12,016 nt of DNA from Phoronis ovalis (Eukaryota > Phoronida > Phoronidae): the NCBI GenBank assembly GCA_028565635.1, contig JAOXYB010048358.1:1-12016 (forward strand), written 5' to 3'. The translations under genes and the position numbers were made by a program. Below the pieces are notes generated by a model that saw only the letters and a program-made list of their open reading frames with translations, searched no databases and was not told the origin of the DNA. Below are positions 9,379 to 12,016 of the stretch, one piece after another. The stretch's first letter is position 1; the number at the start of each line of letters is the position of its first letter.

Positions 9379-9548
9379 GTGCAATGCTTGCACTTAAAAA
9401 TTGGCAATGCTCGCACTTAAGAAAAAATATACAACCAAAAAAAAGACTGTCGGCAAAATTCAAAAACTAAAGCAAAAAGGTCGCCACCAAAAGAAAGTGC
9501 AATGCTCACTGCTCGCACTTAACAGACCCCCAATGCTCGCTGCTCACG
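9379..9548. repeat. Cluster of four degenerate 'GCAATGCTCGCACTTAA' repeats
   Basis: Copies at 9379-9397 (gtgcaatgcttgcacttaa), 9403-9420 (ggcaatgctcgcacttaa), 9497-9522 (with an inserted actgctcg) and 9531-9548 (caatgctcgctgctcacg) share the core GCAATGCT-GCACTT. The first is itself a near-perfect hairpin (gtgcaa/ttgcac). They follow a C-run (ccccccc, ~9369-9375) and are separated by A-rich stretches. No coding or known RNA structure was recognised. They may be part of a dispersed repeat in the ZZZ3 5' flank or intron. Confidence 0.6.
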
Positions 9549-9790
9549 AAAAAAAAACCTGCCTTCAATTTATAGTTTGAATTGTGTTTAAATTATGGTC
9601 CAACCCATAGTCTATCAAAATGATGTAATGGGGACAGATGACATTATAAATATTTCCTTATATAACTTTGATCTATACAATTGAGTTTAATTTATATTTT
9701 AAAAAAAAGTTAGCAATTATTTATACTTCATTTATATAATTTTCTGTGTTTGTAGTTATTTCTTAAGAGAGGGTTATGGTTTAAAGTATA

Positions 9791-10241
9791 ATGGATGAGC
9801 AGCCTGGCCCATCAACTGCAGGAACAAGTAAGACAAGTCAGTTATCCTGCACAAATGAGATAATTAAAACAAAAGATGATGAGTCAGCAACATTTTACTT
9901 TGAATCAGATCATTTGGCTCTAAAAGGAAATGAGGATTACCAGCTCCTTCTTAAAACACTTGTACTGTTAGAGTCCCAGCGTATAAAAGCAATTGAAGAC
10001 TTGGACAAGTTGCATCAACTTAAAACTAAAGCTTTGGAGGACCCTGTAGGTTTTGTACAGCAGTTACAGAATAAAGAAGATTTAAAATTACCAGGTCCAC
10101 AGAAAATTGCACTTTTACCTGACATCCCTTGGGAAAAATATACTTCGGATGTGGACTTAAAAAAATTCGGATTTCATCGACATTTAACACGAGGCAAGAA
10201 TAAAGACACTAGCGGTTTAACAGGGAATGTTGTAGCAATAG
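9791..10241 (+). CDS. ZZZ3: ZZZ3 coding exon 1
   Basis: This exon is 150 codons plus one base, ending GCAATAG|gtaaat in phase 1. It starts [14 protein letters not shown], a low-complexity lead, then the conserved FESDHLALK block. The frame stays open past the donor to a stop at 10289-10291 (166 residues), which would be the truncated product if the intron were retained. An upstream acceptor at 9755 suggests that the exon also carries about 35 nt of 5' UTR. Confidence 0.86.
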
Positions 10242-12016
10242 GTAAATTTTACAGCAAAGAAAAAATTAGCACACTTGATACAATTAATTAAGTTGCAATG
10301 CTGCATTTTGATAAAATTGTGGTCTGTGTAAAATTCCATGAAACTAATAACAATTTTGCTTACATGTCATGAGAAATATGCAGTTGTCGTAAATTATAAT
10401 TACTGTTCGTCTTCTGCTTGGAACGGGTGATGGTATTTCTGTTATATACTCGAATGCTTTAAGGGATCATCTCAAAAGTTATCGCGATGACTGCAATCAT
10501 GTAGTGTTTCGTATAGGGGGCAGGGGCGTTAAAATCTCCCTACGTTTATGGTTTAGTGCGAAATGAAAAATCATGCCTATTATATGTACGATATTTAAAA
10601 TCATTCCTTTAACGGACCCCCATTTTGAATAGCAACACACACCCCATCGCACCACCCTCTTTGGAACAGGAACATTTTTTTTTGTTTACAGCACCAATTC
10701 TGGGTGTATTGGTACAATAGGAATGGAAATGAGGAAATGTGCTTTTTTTTTTTGCTTGTCACTTTTTTTTCTGGCAGGACGGATGACACGTTTCAGCGAC
10801 CTTTTTCGATTACGGAACTGATAATTTTCCCTCGCACCCGCCTTTTGAGAAAGTGTCTGATGGCCCTGATTTTGCTCTTGAAATTGGTTGTCAGTTTTTA
10901 CACGTGCGTGACGTCGAAATCTCACTAACCCCCCTACGTTTGACGTGGGATGGGGGGGGTAATTCCTATACGAAACACTATGCATTTGTGGTCATTGCAA
11001 TAAATTTTAAGGTGATCCCTTAAATGAATTAATTACAATAGTTTTTTCTTTAAAAAGTTTGTTTTTTTGTGGCACAAAACTTGAATTTTGCTAATTAACT
11101 TGCCAACTATTAAATATTGTTTTTTATTGAAAATTATTAATTACTGTTAACAATCTATTTGCATCATCATGGCACGTAGAAGAAATAAGAAGACCTGTTC
11201 TATATTTATAGATAAAAAAGAAATAAACAAGCAACTGTCATCAGCAGAGCTGTTAGTCGTAAGAGGCCGACTAAAAGACTCCTCAAAACCAAGTACATTC
11301 AATCAGTTATGGACTGCAGATGAACAAAGACGCTTAGAAGAATTACTAGTGGAATATCCACCAGAAAGAGTTGAAGCACATCGTTATGCTAAAGTAGCCA
11401 GAGCTCTAGGGAACAGAACAACACAACAGGTCACCATATTTTTATTTCTTATGATATTTTTAGCTAAAACTTAATGTGATTTAAATCTGCTAGTAAATAA
11501 AACTTGTAATAAATGCATTTTTATCCAAATTGTCATATCTTTGGATAAGATTTGTTTGTTTTATCTATCCGATTTTCATGTCTGCAACACTGTATTGTAC
11601 AGTGTATTAAAAATTCTCTTTTTGTTAAAAAATAAAATGTGGATGCTGATATTGGTATGATCTGTCCTTGTAATTTTTTTTTTGATATATTCTAGGTTGC
11701 AAGTCGTATTCAAAAATATTTCATCAGATTGGCTAAGGCTGGGTTGCCAATACCTGGACGTATGCCTAACTTAGCTCATTATTCAAGAAGGGTAAGTAAT
11801 CTTGCAAGCTACTGAAATATTCAGTGTGAACAGACTGTGTCAAGTAGGAGGATTAGAGTTTCTTTCCAGCGCATCCTTTGTAGCACATTGCACACAAAAT
11901 ATATCTTTCACATCTCCAGATACAAAGAGGTATGTGTTCCAAACAGATTCGGGTGCTAAGATCCAACTAAGGCAAAAAAAACCTTAGCCGCTTATTTTTA
12001 CATTTTAGGTACGACT
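9791..12016 (+). CDS. ZZZ3: ZZZ3-like gene, N-terminal and Myb/SANT part (truncated by window end)
   Basis: Seen: exons 9791-10241, 11212-11429, 11696-11791 and the start of another at 12009 join with matching phases (1, 0, 0). Residues ~36-95 ([18 protein letters not shown] … GFVQQLQNK) are the charged, coiled-coil-like block that precedes the Myb domain in ZZZ3. [20 protein letters not shown] follows. RGRL…[20 protein letters not shown] (~169-192) opens a Myb/SANT domain that runs through [15 protein letters not shown] to ~residue 234, then [13 protein letters not shown]. Known: ZZZ3 is a subunit of the GCN5/PCAF-containing ATAC acetyltransferase complex, and its C-terminal ZZ finger reads the histone H3 tail; that finger should be downstream of this window. 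The ATG has A at -3, G at +4 and an in-frame TAA upstream. The protein starts only ~35 residues before the conserved block, whereas vertebrate ZZZ3 has several hundred more N-terminal residues. It is head-to-head with ZDHHC4. Confidence 0.9.
10242..11211 (+). other. ZZZ3 intron 1 (970 bp), mostly a transposon
   Basis: Donor gtaaat at 10242; acceptor tgttctatatttatag ending at 11211. Phase 1 on both sides. More than half of the intron is the TTAA-flanked element at 10463-11019. Removing it and one TTAA leaves about 409 bp, similar to the other introns here. Confidence 0.75.
10463..11019. mobile_element. Non-autonomous DNA transposon (MITE-like), 557 bp, TTAA target site
   Basis: The 55-bp terminal inverted repeats at 10463-10517 and 10965-11019 match at 43 of 55 positions without gaps. 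Both outer ends (GGGATCA) and inner ends (tagtgtttcgtatagg) are identical. The element is flanked on both sides by TTAA (10459-10462 and 11020-11023), the expected target duplication. Inside are G/C-runs, poly-T tracts and a repeated ccctacgttt (~10538 and ~10932). No frame looks like a transposase: the longest, 10686-10985 on the minus strand, is basic and low complexity. TTAA duplications are known from the piggyBac and Kolobok superfamilies. The GGG-start ends look more like Kolobok than piggyBac, but that assignment is inference. It is probably mobilised in trans. Confidence 0.85.
11212..11429 (+). CDS. ZZZ3: ZZZ3 coding exon 2 (start of Myb/SANT domain)
   Basis: The exon is 218 nt, acceptor atatttatag|AT completing codon G|AT (Asp151), donor CAACAG|gtcacc in phase 0. 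It encodes [29 protein letters not shown] and the first two helices of the SANT domain up to ALGNRTTQQ. An open frame with an ATG at 11169 continues upstream of the acceptor, but acceptors there would give the wrong phase for exon 1. Confidence 0.87.
11430..11695 (+). other. ZZZ3 intron 2 (266 bp)
   Basis: Donor gtcacc, a slightly weak donor; acceptor tttgatatattctag. The intron is phase 0 and A/T-rich, and no other feature was seen. It splits the third helix of the SANT domain between TTQQ and VASRIQKYF. Confidence 0.85.
11696..11791 (+). CDS. ZZZ3: ZZZ3 coding exon 3 (end of Myb/SANT domain)
   Basis: The exon has 32 codons, phase 0 on both sides, acceptor atattctag|GTT and donor AGAAGG|gtaagt. 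It encodes [20 protein letters not shown] and then [12 protein letters not shown], nearly the same as vertebrate ZZZ3 through the recognition helix and the following linker. Confidence 0.92.
11792..12008 (+). other. ZZZ3 intron 3 (217 bp, inferred acceptor)
   Basis: It begins with the consensus donor gtaagt and ends at a strong acceptor (ttatttttacattttag). A 61-codon open frame at 11802-11987 lies wholly inside and has no resemblance to ZZZ3. Confidence 0.6.
12009..12016 (+). CDS. ZZZ3: ZZZ3 coding exon 4, first 8 bases (cut by window end)
   Basis: Eight bases follow a strong acceptor and read GTA CGA CT in phase 0, as exon 3 requires. This is too short for a similarity test, so the call rests on the acceptor, the phase and the fact that the ZZZ3 protein must continue. 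Confidence 0.45.

Larger units (their letters stand above)
8267..9790. promoter_or_regulatory. Divergent upstream region between ZDHHC4 (-) and ZZZ3 (+)
   Basis: The two start codons face away from each other across 1,524 bp, so this segment must hold both promoters and 5' UTRs. Visible motifs: an ETS-like ACCGGAAGT at 8507-8515, CCAAT at 8750-8754, an inverted CCAAT (ATTGG) at 8702-8706, and a TATATAAA at about 8334-8341 beside a hexamer array. A strong donor, gtaagt, at 8946 and an acceptor, tctgtgtttgtag, ending at 9755 would define an 810-bp 5' UTR intron of ZZZ3. Open frames at 8373-8645 and 8737-8961 are overlapping, low complexity and unlike any family. The right half carries repeat sequence (9252-9548). 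Promoter assignment is inference from orientation and motifs. Confidence 0.5.

Noticed and set aside
10686-10985. 99-codon minus-strand open frame within the TTAA element as a transposase remnant
   Set aside because: It is basic and low complexity, with no recognisable catalytic motif. It overlaps the right terminal inverted repeat and other open frames, as expected for non-coding G/C-rich element sequence.
11169-11211. ATG at 11169 as the start of a separate gene or of exon 2
   Set aside because: The frame upstream of 11212 has no ZZZ3 similarity. Only the acceptor at 11210-11211 matches the phase of the exon 1 donor, and it has the better pyrimidine-rich tract.
11802-11987. 61-codon open frame as a ZZZ3 exon
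   Set aside because: It starts after a consensus donor, gives no ZZZ3-like residues and is followed by a better acceptor at 12008 with the correct phase.

Overview
This is a window of animal nuclear DNA. It is AT-rich (roughly two thirds A+T by eye) and full of poly-A/T runs. Its three genes are split into short exons by consensus GT-AG introns of about 200 to 2,350 bp. The proteins are clearly metazoan, and the base composition, modest introns and miniature inverted-repeat elements suggest an invertebrate. I cannot place it in a phylum. No prokaryotic, phage, CRISPR, rRNA or tRNA feature was found. Most open frames here are noise, and the real coding sequence only appears after splicing.

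Region 1 (1 to about 3290, + strand): the 3' end of a gene for an alpha-2/delta (CACNA2D-type) auxiliary subunit of voltage-gated calcium channels. Two exons are visible, 500-638 and 2985-3216 (stop 3214-3216), separated by a 2.3 kb intron. A poly(A) signal candidate lies at 3282. Region 2 (about 3290-5256): a convergent intergenic spacer with no gene that I can support, holding a 256-bp inverted-repeat (MITE-like) element at 4246-4501.

Region 3 (8266 down to 5369, - strand): a complete ZDHHC4-type palmitoyltransferase gene. Five coding exons (8266-8141, 7795-7746, 7392-7088, 6702-6458, 5623-5369) join with matching phases at every junction into a 326-residue DHHC-CRD membrane protein. The second exon is only 50 nt and was found by phase and family alignment. 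Region 4 (8267-9790): a head-to-head upstream region shared with the next gene, with ETS-like and CCAAT-like sites, a short CCTAGC hexamer array and a cluster of unexplained degenerate repeats at 9379-9548.

Region 5 (9791-12016, + strand): the start of a ZZZ3 gene, which encodes the Myb/SANT and ZZ-finger subunit of the ATAC histone acetyltransferase complex. Three coding exons (9791-10241, 11212-11429, 11696-11791) and the first bases of a fourth (from 12009) are present. The ZZ finger must lie beyond the window. The first coding intron contains a complete 557-bp non-autonomous DNA transposon (10463-11019) with 55-bp terminal inverted repeats and TTAA target duplications.

The three proteins act in different compartments: plasma membrane channel trafficking, Golgi/ER S-acylation and nuclear chromatin. 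Nothing suggests a shared pathway. The only plausible functional link is the divergent ZDHHC4/ZZZ3 promoter region. I see no new biological system. The most notable features are the intronic TTAA transposon, the ZDHHC4 micro-exon, the tandem splice acceptors in the calcium-channel gene and the unexplained repeat families.
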